From assembly GCA_019321725.1 (NCBI GenBank), contig CM033118.1, positions 8,892,071 through 8,956,070 of the forward strand: DNA of 64,000 nucleotides. Reading direction: 5' to 3'. This DNA comes from Paulownia fortunei. Lineage: Eukaryota > Streptophyta > Magnoliopsida > Lamiales > Paulowniaceae. The notes below the pieces were generated by a model. That model searched no databases and was not told the DNA's origin. It saw only the letters and a list, made by a program, of their open reading frames with translations. A program made the position numbers and the translations under genes. Of this stretch, positions 22,861 to 35,422 are shown piece by piece; the first letter of the stretch is position 1, and every line of letters begins with the position of its first letter.

Positions 22861-23692
22861 AGTCCACACAGTTGGCTTCAAACACAACTACCAAGAGAGC
22901 GAGGTCCGACATGTCAATTGGTAATGTCGTGTCCTTAGGGGTTGGGGTTCGGTTTCTATAGTTGTAGAATTTTTCTTTAAACTTTTTAGCCTTTCCTTAT
23001 TTTTGACCGTTGCCATGGTACTTTCTTTTATTGCTAGTGTTTAGTTCCACAAAGTTTGCTTTAACCTCTATGGATAGCTAACCAGATTTAATTTTAAACT
23101 TGTGGTTATCTTCTTCATTCCACTGTCTAATAATCTAATCCTCAAGTTCCATCTTCTTCCACTTATATTTCAGGTAGTTCTTAAAGTCCTTTCAATAAGG
23201 TGGCAACTTCTTAATAATGGCAGCTACCTAAAAGGACTCATCGAGCTGCATGTCTTTAGTATGTATATCATGCAGGATTATTTACAGCTCTTGTGCTTTT
23301 CTATTACTATTTTAGAACCACCATATTGAAGTTTAGGAATTTACCAAGTATGAATTTTCCAAACCGACATCTTCAGTCTTGTACTTCTTCTTGAGATATT
23401 CCCATAGCTCTTTAGCTGTCTGTACTGAACTATACACGTTACTCAATATGTTGTCTATTCCATTGAGGAAATCATTGTGACTCTATGCATTGAATGTTGC
23501 CCTCTTTTGAGGATCTCGTTCCTCATCTCCCAAAGTTAGGGCATTCCCCCATAAGAACCTTGCCAAGTTCAGGGTAGTCAGGTTGAACAACATTTTCCAT
23601 TGCCACCTTTTAAAATTAGTAGCGGTAATGTTTTCTCATTTTTTTCCATGAGCTGGAGTTGATAGAATGATTGCTGCTAATGTTGAAGCCAT
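22861..23692 (-). pseudogene. copia C gag
   Basis: Starts at ATG 23690-23692 (MASTLAAIILSTPAHGKK) and continues with FKRWQWKMLFNLTTLNLARF, TFNA, AKELWEYLKKKYKTEDVG, AAIIKKLPPY, KDFKNYLKYKWKKMELED, the standard copia gag blocks. About eight stops or frameshifts are visible. The zinc-knuckle region is not clear. Confidence 0.8.
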
Positions 23693-23720
23693 TTGATTAC
23701 ACATAATTTTGTTTTAAAAT

Positions 23721-24190
23721 TGTTGGAATATAGATCGAGCCAAGAGTTTAACTCTTTGTTTTTAAGATGAAATTGCCCAACACACAGTGTTTATAGTATT
23801 TGGCAATCATCTACAAAGATACAACGACTAATTTTTGTGATAGTAGTACTACAAATCACAAGAACAATGAATAAAAGATATTTAAGAACTCTCTTAGAAG
23901 ACTTGGGAGTATGTGAAGTGATTTCTAATTTAGGTGAATGAAAATGACTAAAGTGGTGGTCTTATAGTTGTGGTGAATGCAGGTACTTTTCCAATTGTTA
24001 TTATTCTTGTACAGACTACAATGTCAAAATAGATGTCAAGTGTGCTTCTATGCCCAATACTACATGTTAATTTGGTTTTATACCAATGTTAAATGGATAT
24101 TTTACCTATCATTTGAATGCCTTTGACTTGATCATTTGTCTGTATCCAAGTATTTTCCATTGTTTTCACGTATGTTGTTTGCATTTTGTA
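23721..24190 (-). repeat. probable 5' LTR of copia C (inner end)
   Basis: TGTTGGAATATAG at 23721 stands 29 bp from the gag start codon, the position expected for a copia LTR end. The first 70 bp resemble 15577-15700 with a 60-bp gap. The primer site cannot be recognised, and the outer end is a guess. Confidence 0.35.
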
Positions 24191-24239
24191 AGATTTAGAA
24201 AAGGAGACAAATAATTAAGGGTGGAAATGAGGGAAATAA

Positions 24240-25433
24240 ATAAGAAAAAAAATCTAGCTAGTTAGATTGTTTGGTGCCGGAGCACCACTACTCGGGGCCA
24301 TGGTGCTATCTCAGGAAAATTATGCAAGATGTTCCATATTGCGGTGCCAAATCTTAATGTCATGACTCCATTTCAGAAAATTTGGGCAGAAGATTTCATG
24401 TCGTGGCTATGTCATAACTTTAGCACTCCATGCCATGACGCTAGTTTCCCATGTCGTGACTCCATCTGACTTTGACTTCAACTAGGTCTCTTTTTGTACG
24501 GATTTTGAAGGAAAGACTTAAATAGAAGACCTAGCAACAAAATAAAGGACTTTTGGAGAATTTTTGGAACACGAGAAGGAGAAGTAAGAGAACAAAGGAG
24601 AAGACTTGAAAATGAAGATCGAAGACCTTAATTATTGGACACAAGAATTGATTTCCTTTCAATTTCTAGAGTTCCTTCTATCATTTTCTTTTCTTTTCTT
24701 TTCTTTGAATCATGAACTTTCATTTGTCTGAGTTTTCTAGATTCATTAAGAATTAAATTTATTTTCTAGGGGAATGATGTAACTTAAATTTGAACCTATG
24801 TTTTGATTATTGATTATTCTAATTCGAGTTGTTTTAGTGTATTTATATTATTTAATTTGATTACATCTTGATTAACTAATAATTAATCTTGATTATTTGG
24901 TATACAAAATTCAGCACTCGAGGGAGGCAATTTTGTATGTGACTTTAGAATAGCACAACCTAGGAATTCATGGAGTCGATAGACTTATGAACCCTTTGAA
25001 ATCTCATAAAAGAATAACTGAGATTTTCAGAATTTAATTTTAGATTTTTATAGGGATATTGAATTCTAATCTTAGATTCATAATCACTCGACACTAGAGA
25101 GAGGTAGTTGATTACACTAGAATTCTTGATTTATAAGTTGATAACTCAGAATTCGATTAATTGATCGGATAGAACATAGGAGATAATTAGGTGAAAATCA
25201 AACATATAGAGTTTAATTCATATTTGTTCTTCGTAATATTTGCTAAGTCATTAGCTTTCTTGATTTTAGGAATTATAATACACTCTTTAATCATTATGAA
25301 TAAAGTTAGGATTATTCTAATTACAATGCTTAGTACGTATTTGATTTTAATCCCTGTGGATACAACAACCCGTTTCTCATTTTTCTATACAAAAACTTGA
25401 CATCGTATGCTTGTGCTAGGATTTCAATGAACA
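24240..25433 (+). repeat. probable gypsy LTR upstream of Athila-type primer site
   Basis: The right end (ATTTCAATGAACA, 25421-25433) is directly followed by AGTTTTTTGGCG, as in the other Athila elements here. The segment contains imperfect repeats around CATGTCGTG(A/G)CT (24370-24470), a (TTTTC)n run near 24687-24715 and no coding region. The left end is not defined. Confidence 0.45.
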
Positions 25434-25436
25434 AGT

Positions 25437-25458
25437 TTTTTGGCGTTGTTACCGGAGA
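25437..25458 (+). other. Athila-type primer binding site
   Basis: TTTTTGGCGTTGTTACCGGA is a diverged form of the TGGCGCCGTTGCCGGGGA primer site. It lies a few bases after the LTR end. Confidence 0.8.
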
Positions 25459-25559
25459 TTGATCTATTTGATTTGCATTAATATTGTTACCAAGTAGTCT
25501 TAGTTTTAATTCATAATTTTTTATATTTTTTTGTTTTTGTTGTTTTGAGGTCAAAGCAT

Positions 25560-26085
25560 AGAAGATGGATACCAATAGCTACCAATGGTCAATGGCGAAT
25601 TTATGAGTAATATGGTAGTTGGGGCTATAGAACTAAATCGGTTAGCAGCTCTTCATGCTCAAATTTCATCATTGTCCCATCAGTTTGCAATCTTGACCAC
25701 ACAGAGCACTTTAAGGAATTCACAATCATGAGAATCTCTCTTATGAGAACTCATGGAATATCTTGCAACCACCTCCAAGTTTCAACAATCCACTAAACAT
25801 TATCAATCAAGTACTAGAGAAAAAGTCCTCTTTGGAAGATGTGCTTAGCAATTTTATAATAGAAATAAGGGCCAGGTTCAACAAGTATGAAGTCGGGCTT
25901 GATACAATTGGGACACAAATTGGACAGTTAGCATCTATTATAAGAGCACAGATGATTAATATGGAAGCACAAGTGAAATCTCTTGAATTTCATATTCGAT
26001 CACTAGCCACAACAATCACTACCCACAATAAGGATGATAAATTCGAAGTCCCAAGAAGCATTATGAGAAGACTAGTCCTATGAGT
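25560..26085 (+). pseudogene. gypsy gag C-terminal fragment
   Basis: Plus-strand frames read AIELNRLAALHAQISSLSHQ and then QPPPSFNNP, SLEDVLSNFIIEIRARFNKYE and TIGTQIGQLASII. These resemble the Athila-group gag segment in which an Asn/Pro-rich linker leads to a coiled-coil before protease. Only this part remains. The front of gag (capsid domain) and all of pol are absent. Confidence 0.6.
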
Positions 26086-27833
26086 GAGACAACAACTAAG
26101 GATCTGGAATTAAAGAAAGTCCAACCTACTTTCCCTTTATCACAACAGTCATATATGGTCTCCTAGTGGAGATTTTATAAATTCACATTCCTACTACAAA
26201 TTTAAAGGAGTCTCTTGAGAATTCAGGTTATATTAGCTTGTGTAAAGACCCTAAAGCTCACTTACACATCCATTGACTGATATACACATAGTTTTGTAGG
26301 AAAGTTCACCCAAGTCTGTGATTGAGCATATGAGTTGGTGGAAGCTTTCAAGGAAGAAAGTTAGGAATGTAGGAGGCTAGCGAGTATACAAAGGAAATGT
26401 GTACAACATCACCATTGGAGCCCTATGGTGATAAATTTTTGAATGGTTAATGGTGATGAATTATGACCAATGTATATTTAATTACTAAATTGATTATTTT
26501 GTTATAATTAATATCTATTTTCTAAGTAATACAATAATTTATGCACTTTGCATGCTTGATTAGGTCATAATAATGGATAAGAAACAAAAATTGGTAAGAG
26601 AAAACTCGTTAAGTTTATATTTTACAGTGATTGTCATCTTGTGCTGTAAGTTCAACAGGTTATAGAGTTGAACTTTCTTTGGTATTAAATTTTATAAATT
26701 ACTGTGATCAAATTAATGTAAAGATTATGAAGGTATGGAGTCTCATACTTAATTACAATTATAAAATATTCACGTGCCTTGATCATTCCTATATAATATC
26801 TCATAATCTGAAATTCTAGAGTGTTTTAGAATATAGAATAGAGAATCAAATTGATGTAGTTCGAGATACGATCTAAGGCGTAATAATTTATTTCTATCAT
26901 TTTAATAATCTATGTAATGAAGATAGAATTGCAACATAATTGATTATTCCTAACGCGTCTATATAGAATGGCATTTCAAGAGAAGGGACATAAAATTATT
27001 TTGATTTAATGAGATCCATGAAGGCTTAAGTTAACTTGTTGATTTTCTTTAAGAAATATATTTTGGTTAACTGGAGTCCACATTTGAATTAAAACACCTT
27101 CATAATCAATATTTCCTTTCCATAAGAGATGTGGATAGGTAAATGATCTAGCCTAAGCTAACTTAGATATTGAGATTGATTATCTCTATTCAAAAAGTTT
27201 TTCAAGTAAGTTTGAAAAATTATATGTGAGAGACAATAAATGTATATCTTGAAAATATAAAAAATTGTCTAAGGGGTACATGTTCATAAGTGGACAAGGA
27301 AATAGAATAGTGATTTGCATTAGATTATAGAATATCACATTTCTTGGGGGAAATCTTCAAATATTGAACATTGCTAAGGTTAAATGATTCCAATTGTGGT
27401 TATGTACTTGATAAATCATTTATGATGCAAAATATTTATTGCTTCCCAATTTTAGTGGGAGCATTTTATCACTTATGGTATAAGCATATTTATGGCTTTT
27501 TATATTAAGTGGGAGTAATTTTATCTAAGTGATCAAGCTAAAATTGAATCAAAACTTTGTGCAGGCATGAAGTAGTCTCTAGAAGATAATGTAGAGTCTA
27601 ATATAGTGATACTCTATCATATTTTACAAAAGGATAATAGAATTAAAGAAATTGAAGAAGAACAATATGCAACTATGAAATCTGTTATCCTGTGTGGCAG
27701 CAATAGCTCTTACAAAAAAATTACTAAAGAGGCGATTATTGGGCTGTGAACCATAATTGCTCTCATGATGAATGTGGCATTTGGACTATTGCATTATTTA
27801 AAAGATTTGAGTTGTAAAGTTGGTATCAGCTAC
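26086..27833. other. unassigned degraded repeat DNA
   Basis: No coding region is seen. TGGTATCAGC at 27821-27830, directly before the Athila LTR, resembles a tRNA-Met primer site. AGTGGGAGC and AGTGGGAGT near 27450 and 27510 resemble copia polypurine tracts, so this is probably an eroded copia LTR region, but I cannot define its ends. Confidence 0.35.
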
Positions 27834-29385
27834 TGATAAGTGCATATATTGAAATATTTTTGTATCAAATCATTTATACTTTCATTGTTTTATTCTTGTT
27901 AATATTATAGTTTTATTAATGTTTTGTGTTAGAGAATCAATGAGCAAAAAGAGATAAAAAAGAGCTAAAATAAAATCAAAGAAAATAACATGTTTCGTGA
28001 ATAAGTTGGGAGATAATATTTTATTAGATAAAAAAAGCATTAAAATTAGAAGAAAATGACATGTTTGCCTTAGTCCATCATATGTAGATCAAAATATATG
28101 CAAGAAATCACTTGAACTTTGCAAGTGATTGTTAGGCTTGCATTAAATTCAAAATAAGCATATTTTCAAACTTGTGTAGTATTTGTATTTTGGTCATAAC
28201 TCTATATTCAAAAGCCTTATGGACTTGAATCTTACTTTATTTGCAACTTTGTTATTGGAAGCTCAGTTCAATTCAACATTAATTATAGCAGACAATTCGT
28301 CCAAATGTGTGTATTGGAAGGGATTTATCTATGCTGACACATCTTCTTAAATCAAGCATATATTTCTCCATTGTGGTTGGAATTAGATAATTCAAGTTGA
28401 AAAATGAAGCCAACAAAAAATGTACAACTACTATATTAATCACTTTTCCAAAACCAGCTGATTTCATGAGAAAAATATATAACAAAAATCAAATCTGAAA
28501 AGGTTATGTGAATTTAAAGCATATTTGAAGTAAATATGGAGTACGTTTGGAGTGAATTTAAAAATACTAATTTAGGCACTCTTCTACTATAAATAGGGCC
28601 TCTTGGATGTCATTCAAATAATACAAAAACTCTTAAAGGGAGAAAAAAAGATTTTATTGTTGTCTTCTTTATGCTAAGTTTTCTAATAGAAATATATTTT
28701 CTAGTTTCTTTTCTATTTTTAGTCTTTTCTACTTTCATTATATCTTTCTAAATTTTATTTAATTGAGGAAAAAGGTTGAACCTCTTGATGGAGGAAGATG
28801 AATAACATAATGTTCAGGTGTGTTGTATTATTGTTTTAATTTTTGATTGAAACTTTTTTTATTTTGTGGTGATTTTTGATTTATGTATCACCAATGGCAC
28901 AACAAATGCTTTGGTTCATTTAGCTTATTATACAGTTCTACTACATCGACTGCTAACATGAAACCTTAATTTGTTGTAGCCAAATGTGTGCATAAATACT
29001 TAGTTTCATAAATAAGTATTAGCGTTAAAATCCTTCTTGTTTAGTGGCAATTCTTGATTTATGTATTACCAATAGCACAATAAATACTTGGATTCATTTA
29101 ACTTTTGTATGGGTCTACTAAACCGACTACTAGCATGAAATCTTGATTTGTTGTAGACAAAGTTGTGCATAAATACTTGAACCCATAAATAAGTGTTGAC
29201 ATTAAAACCCTTCTTGTTTAGTGATGATTCTTAATTTTTATATCACCAATGGCACAATAAATACTTTGGTTCATTTAGATTGATGTACGGTTCTATTACA
29301 CCAACTACTAATGTGAAATCTTGATTTGTTGTAGACAAAGGTATGCATAAATACTTGATCCCATAAACAAGTATTTATATTAAGA
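27834..29385 (+). repeat. Athila LTR, copy 3 (truncated)
   Basis: Starts TGATAAGTGCATATATTG, identical in the first 12 bases to the LTRs of copy 1, and follows the longer LTR type of copy 2 (including the AAGAAATCACTTGAACTT segment). It contains three tandem units at its right part and stops near 29385, before the TTAAGAGATAATTTGC continuation seen in copy 1. No internal region follows, so it is a truncated LTR. Confidence 0.85.
28860..29385. repeat. LTR-internal tandem repeat, 3 units (inverted relative to copy 2)
   Basis: Three units of about 170-175 bp, each with GATTTATGTATCACCAATGG, GTTCATTTAG, TTCTACTACA and GCATAAATACTTGATCCCAT. They are the reverse complement of the units at 2531-3170, consistent with the opposite orientation of this LTR. 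Confidence 0.85.
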
Positions 29386-31163
29386 ATAGTTCCTATGGGA
29401 AGTGATTGAATGGTTCCTGCTTCTTCATTATGTGAGCCCATATTGTTTGGTGTACCCTTTGGGACTTTGGACCATGTCATGAGGTGTAAGCTTGATGATG
29501 CTATTTTATCATATATCCAACAACCTAGGATGATTCAGTCTATCGAAACATGTTTAGAAAAGTTGTAAAGACCAAGCTGGACATGAGAGACCGATGAAGA
29601 ACTAAGTTCTTAACACACTTATATTTTATTGTTCAAAGCTCGAGTGACTATGCCAAAATGTGTTTGATTAGTCATGAACATAAATACATACTTTAGAGAG
29701 TCGAACATGCTCTACTTACTTTCATTAAGGGATTTAAAAATGCTTGATTGGGTGCAAATAGTTTGGGGTACACAACTAGTTATTGAGTTGTAGAGTTATG
29801 TTAGTATGGTGATGACTTAACAGAACTCTCCTCACCTATGTTTTTTCAGTTGGTCGCAGACCTCATTTCCTATATGTAGGGAAGAACATGAGATTGAGAA
29901 ATTGTATGAGAATGAGATTCAAAGATCTCAACATTAGAAATTAAGTTCGATTTACTCAATTAACATTCATATTTGAGTTTGATGGTAACTCCACAAGTCA
30001 GGTGGGATTTGAATTCCTAGTTGGACTAGAAATGTTCTTTGTGTAGAAAAACATATACACCTATATATATTAAATTCCTCTCCTAATAGAATAAGATAAT
30101 TAACGTACTGTCATAGATTCTTTTCTCTCTATATTTTTGCTTGGAGCATCAGCAAAAAACTCAATGAATTTGGAGTGTTTAAACGTGTGAATAACTCTAG
30201 TAGTTGCATATACATATACCAGATCCACTCAATTATATATTTATAATATGTGATACATGATATCATATTGACTATGTGTGATATCAATATATATTAATTT
30301 TCCTGTAGCTACTTTCTAATTCCATACAAGCCCATTTATAGGTGCTCCTAAAAATCTGCACATTGCAGTTTCTGCCATGAAATTTGTTCATTGCAAACAT
30401 GTCTTTTTCATTTTATAGTATTTGCATCTTTTTTGCAGTCCTTCTCTAAGGTACAATCTTTTTTTGATAAATAAGACTATTCGTTGAGTTTTGATTCTTC
30501 TCTATGTAATCATCAACCTTGTTGTACTGTTCTTTTGATGTATTAGCTTTCTTCTTCACTAGGCTGCCTGCCTTACCCTGTTGACTAGCAACTCAGCTCT
30601 GTTTTGAACTTCACCATATACTTGTTTAGCCTTTGTCTAGAACACATCTCAGCTTTGTTATGTCTGATCTACAAGTTATCTACATCTTTCAACTCTTCCT
30701 ACAAATAGTCTTTACACTTCAACCTATCAGACACATAGTAACAAGAATTTTGGGGTCTTCTAATCATCAAACCTTCCCATCAATAGTCCTATCATGCCTA
30801 ATGCAAGAGGGTAATGCTTTACTACCACTAGCTGTGATAGAAGAAAGGGTTGGGTCCTTGCTAGGCTATGAAAGCCTTGCTTTGGTCGAGAATTGTAAAT
30901 GTCTTTCATTTGCAATTTGAGGCCTTCTCTTTTGTTCTTCTTAATTCTTCTTTGACTCATATGTAATTAACTCATGAATGTTCATCCTCTATTTAACACC
31001 TGGTTTTCTACAAACATAAAAGAGTGTGTGAATTCTTAAATTGAGTTGTATTAATTCATTTACTAGCATAAAAGGATTATTTTACGTAGATGTTCAATAT
31101 GCGAACTAACTTTAAAAGGAGATACATGTGTCTCTAAAATGAATCCATCAATCTAGAGGGGTA
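29386..31163. other. AT-rich region without a supported gene
   Basis: Open stretches of up to 95 codons (for example 30633-30920 plus strand) show no motif I recognise and look like chance. The left part follows the truncated Athila LTR directly. Confidence 0.4.
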
Positions 31164-31168
31164 ATAAG

Positions 31169-33280
31169 TGTTTGGTTCGCATAATCTTGGGAAACGTATA
31201 TGCAGCAAAATTTAAATTTTTTCAAAAACATAAATATAGATTACATCACATGTAATTAAAATAAATCCTGAAACTCTTTCGCGATTACTCAATTGTACAT
31301 TTTCTGATAGTTAAAGTAAGAAAGTTTTAGAAACCTTTACCTTGGTTTATACTCCAGCTGATGCAAATCGTTATCCCGACATGAAAGTATCTCCATGTTC
31401 TTCAATTCAAAACCCCTTTGATTGAAATTTGATTCAATTTTAGGATCCTAAATATTATCTCTCTAACGGTATCTATACCTTGGATGCCCACTTGCAATCG
31501 AATCCTATGCTAATAGTTTTCGATTCGATAATTCTATCCCAAAATAATTTTGTTTGGAATAAGAACACACTAACAATTTAGTGTTTTAGGTGTTTAATTT
31601 AATTCTTAATTCAACAATTGAATCAAGATTTAAACTAGATAAAAGGTTGGTGAACTTTTAGAGATTGAAAGAGAAATGAGGGAAGAATTTTTGGAGATGA
31701 AGAAAACTATTTTTCTTCAAGAAAGTGGTTGTTTTCCACATTTTTTCTTCACAAAAATCTGCAATTAAATACCTATAAAAATGTCTAAGAAGATTGTCAA
31801 TAAAAGCTACTACAAGTCCTTTCCATGTAGGACTATTATTCATTTTTTATCTCCAACTCTTTTAGTAAGATTCTCTATCCCATAAGGACTTTCCTTTTTT
31901 CTTATTACCTCTTAGAAATTAAATTCCCAATTTAACTTCCTCTAGCAATTGGATTCTCAATCTAATTTTCTAATGGGTTTCCTACAAGCCCACACCTAAT
32001 GGGCCTAAGGCTAATTAATCAATTAGGCCATACTTTAATTAATCCAATCAATTAAATTTATTTATTTAATTAATTAGGCCTGTCTTAATTAATTGATCCA
32101 ATCAATTAATTAAATATTTCAATTGGGCTCCCTAATCGAATTAGGTCCAATCAATTAATTTAATTAATTAATTGAAATAATTCCACACTTGAATTAATTT
32201 AAGCCCCATTAATTAATTATATTAATTAATTTAATCCAACACTTGGATTAATTTCTAGGCTAGAATGACCCCTTAGGTTCACTTTAAGCTAGCCATGGGT
32301 TTACAACTTTTGTGACTTACTTGAACAATTAATTGTTCTGATTAATTAATTCAATTAATTAATTCCAAGAACCCCCAAGACATGGGAAACACCTAGCACT
32401 GCATCATGACTCATAGTCTAAGGTGAATGTGCGAACCTATTTCAATTACGAATACCATGCAAGTACAATCCTTCCATCATATAATCTCTTGATTGAGCCT
32501 AGGGCATGGATGTTAAGTCGAAACCCCAGTAGCTTAATAACTATGTTTTCATTCCTAGTAGCTTGACTCGACGATGAATAATTAGAAAACCCCATGTCTA
32601 ATTTTCATCCAACCTTGGCCAATGATTTTAGAGTTAAGTACAGTGGAATATATAGGAGATTCACTTATTCATCTAGATAGGTGATGGATCTTTTGTTGGC
32701 TACTCATTAATCTCCATACATGAAGATATTACACCCAATATAAAACCCTCATGATTGTCATGCAATCGGGAATTACATCAAAGTACAACATGTCATGCAC
32801 AAGGTTACCATGGTACCTCAAGTCCAAGAACTAATTCTTACACTATCGTAATGAGAAAATTCCCAGTCAATAATAGAATATTTCCAATTGGAAATTTTTA
32901 GGTGGGGTTGTTCAGTGTACTTGTTTCCAGCAAGTACCCACATACATGCACTGGTGTCTCCACACTAATACCTATGGAACGAGGCATCCTCCTTTCGAGC
33001 CTGCATCGTATGCGCAAGTTTCAACGGGATCAATGATGTCCCATCTCATTGATCCTTAACTTGGAACATTTTAAGATCATAGCTTTAGAGGCATATTCCA
33101 CGATCACCATCATATGCGCAACTATGCCCCATAACTATGTGTGATCTAAGGACTTTATCTAATTCTTATGATGAATTTAAGATAAAGATTATCATTTAAA
33201 TAATATTAATATAAATAAGAATGATTCACAAGAGTATAAGAACGACCAGATCAATTAGCTCGTCGGACACTACTATAGCA
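31169..33280 (-). mobile_element. solo LTR with ATAAG target duplication
   Basis: The 2112-bp segment starts TGTTTGGTTCG and ends CTATAGCA (TG...CA), flanked by identical ATAAG at 31164-31168 and 33281-33285. It holds no coding region. Its right half, reversed, matches 60312-61135, which lies before a plus-strand copia gag; this gives the minus orientation and suggests a copia family with LTRs over 2 kb. The central part is rich in TTAATTAA-type palindromes. Confidence 0.85.
31995..32360. repeat. TTAATTAA-rich palindromic stretch in solo LTR
   Basis: Many overlapping AATTAATT motifs alternate with GGGCC/GGCCT words and CCAATCAATTAA. The stretch can form several small hairpins. Confidence 0.8.
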
Positions 33281-33285
33281 ATAAG

Positions 33286-33772
33286 AACCATAGGGAAGCT
33301 TAGAAAAAGCTTTTGGATCAATCTAATTAAGGCTCAGAAGCATTAATTGAAGTCTTGAATCAATCAAAAAGATTCGGGAGAAGTTATAATTTAATTTTGA
33401 AGAAGCCAAAAACTGGACTGAGGTTTTAAGTTTGAATTGACTTCCATTATTATGCGCAAGAGTAATAATTCTAATCCTTCTCTTTACAAATCAATTAAAT
33501 TACATAAACGATTAATGACATTTCTTGAAAAGTCTTAGTTACGACTTCTCCAATCTATCTCTATTTGGGTGAGTTAAAAGCTAGAATATTGACCAGACAA
33601 TAGACCCATGACCTTAATGTGAAATAATGAAACTTAAGAAGGTAACGTTTCTACATTGATCAACCAAAGACTATCTGTGATTTACTCTTATTAAAACAAA
33701 TAAAATACATGTGAATAGGAAAGAAAGATAATGCATCAATATATAGGATGTTGTAGTGGAGAAAGTGCTTTG
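33286..33772. other. AT-rich spacer without a supported gene
   Basis: No reading frame or repeat end is recognised. It is the left flank of the Sirevirus-type element. Confidence 0.5.
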
Positions 33773-33777
33773 ATGTT

Positions 33778-34851
33778 TGTTAGAATTTGTTGTCGGGTTT
33801 AATTAATTCGATTAAACAGTTTACCAGATTTGTTATATTCCAATTAGTGTTTGAACAAAGATTAGAACAAAAAACGACATGCACAGCGGAATTTAAAATT
33901 GACACAACAATTTTAACGAGGTTCGGATCTCAATATCCTACTCCTCGAGGCCACGCTCAGAGATAAAACAATTCACTATCAGTAAAGTTTAACACAATAT
34001 AATAATAGGACATATAACACAAAACCAAAGACTCCCTCTTGCTTTGACACCGTTCTTGTATTGCTTCACCAATAGACTTGTTTGCGAGATCCCTTAACTT
34101 GAATCTGCATCGTTGAACTCTCTTCAACGTTGACCTCCTGTCAAAATGACAAAGCGTTTTCTCCCAAGAACTCATCTCCTTCTCCCGAAGGATGTTCAAT
34201 GTGTTGTTCCGATATAAACTAGAACAGACTTAAATCTATAGTGGTGGCTTGAAACTCGAATTTCACTCACAATCTTTTATGTGCATTGAATGGGGAATCG
34301 ACTCCTTATTGTCTTTAGATTTCTTCTCTCAAATCCGCAACTCAAACTAATGTGCGTTTGTGTTTAAATACACAAAACACTCTAGTTGATTCCTAAACAA
34401 ATACAAGGAAAGATTCCTAATCTATTACAAAGACTTTCCTTCCATAATGCTACCATTAACTACCGTGTATGAAGCTGAATCTTGGAGTTCAAGATTACAT
34501 TAATTTTCTTCTCTAAATAATGATACACGACTTCTTGGAATGGTAGGAAATCTGCTAAGTAAGTCTATAATAACTCAACTTCCTTTCCAATTGGACATAG
34601 AATTATTAGAAGATATCTTGTAGATTTATTTCCATAAATACTACAAGCTTGTATTTAATAAATCATTCCACTATGGTAAGTAAGAGAGTTTGATTCCTAC
34701 AAGGAAACAAATAAAAAAGAGTTAGTTTAGCATTAAAACTCTTATTAAACATGCAAAACATAACCTACCTTAATTAGAAGACTTATAAATTGCACTTACC
34801 ATTTTGATCAAATAATGCCAATTAAATTACATAAGTCACATGGACTTAACA
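33778..34851 (-). repeat. Sirevirus-type 3' LTR
   Basis: Starts TGTTAGAATTTGTTG and ends GGACTTAACA on the plus strand. The polypurine tract lies immediately inside at 34852. It matches 54805-55874 almost throughout, including AACGAGGTTCGG and CTACTCCTCGAGGCCA. Confidence 0.92.
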
Positions 34852-34863
34852 ATCTTCCCCTTT
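34852..34863 (-). other. Sirevirus-type polypurine tract
   Basis: AAAGGGGAAGAT on the minus strand directly abuts the 3' LTR and marks the plus-strand priming site for second-strand synthesis. Confidence 0.85.
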
Positions 34864-35161
34864 GGCATTTTTGTCAAAATCAATACTATTAGCTTAGTGT
34901 CTAAAAATAGGTTCAAGTATGCATGTTCCATCAAGAAATATCATATAAGCAATTTAGTCCAAAACCTGTGTTCGAACATAAAACTGAACATGACAGTGAA
35001 TAACATACTAAGGTAGATAAATCAATGTTCAGGGGCAATCAAAAAGTCTACCTATATTCAAAATGCTTCCCCTAACCCATCAAACAAAACATTAAAATTT
35101 CAAAACATCAAAAACAATTTTAATCACATAATCACATTAATCAAAATCAAAATCAAAGCTT

Positions 35162-35391
35162 TATTCAAGCTTCCTTATCAGCTTCAGTATCCAGTGCTTC
35201 TCCTCCAATCTCTGTAGTAGCTACAACTCCAGGTTCAGCATCAACTTCCCCTGCATCAACTCCCCCTGCACCAGAAGTCCCATCAACTTCTGCAGCCCCT
35301 ACAATAGTAACTGACTCCCCATTTTTGGCCAAAAATGCCGAAGGACCAGATGCCTGAGTAGCAGAGCCAAAACTATCCAAGGAAAGTAGTT

Positions 35392-35422
<31 letters not shown>

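Larger units (their letters stand above)
20011..23720 (-). mobile_element. Ty1/copia element C, degraded internal region
   Basis: From right to left the minus strand reads gag, protease, integrase and RNase H in copia order. The reverse transcriptase is missing or unrecognisable between about 20741 and 21439. The right border (23721, TGTTGGAATATAG) looks like the inner end of a 5' LTR. The left end is interrupted by the hAT-like element. Stops occur throughout. Confidence 0.8.

Noticed and set aside
30633..30920. 95-codon plus-strand frame with an overlapping minus-strand frame
   Set aside because: Both strands are open over the same bases and neither shows known motifs.
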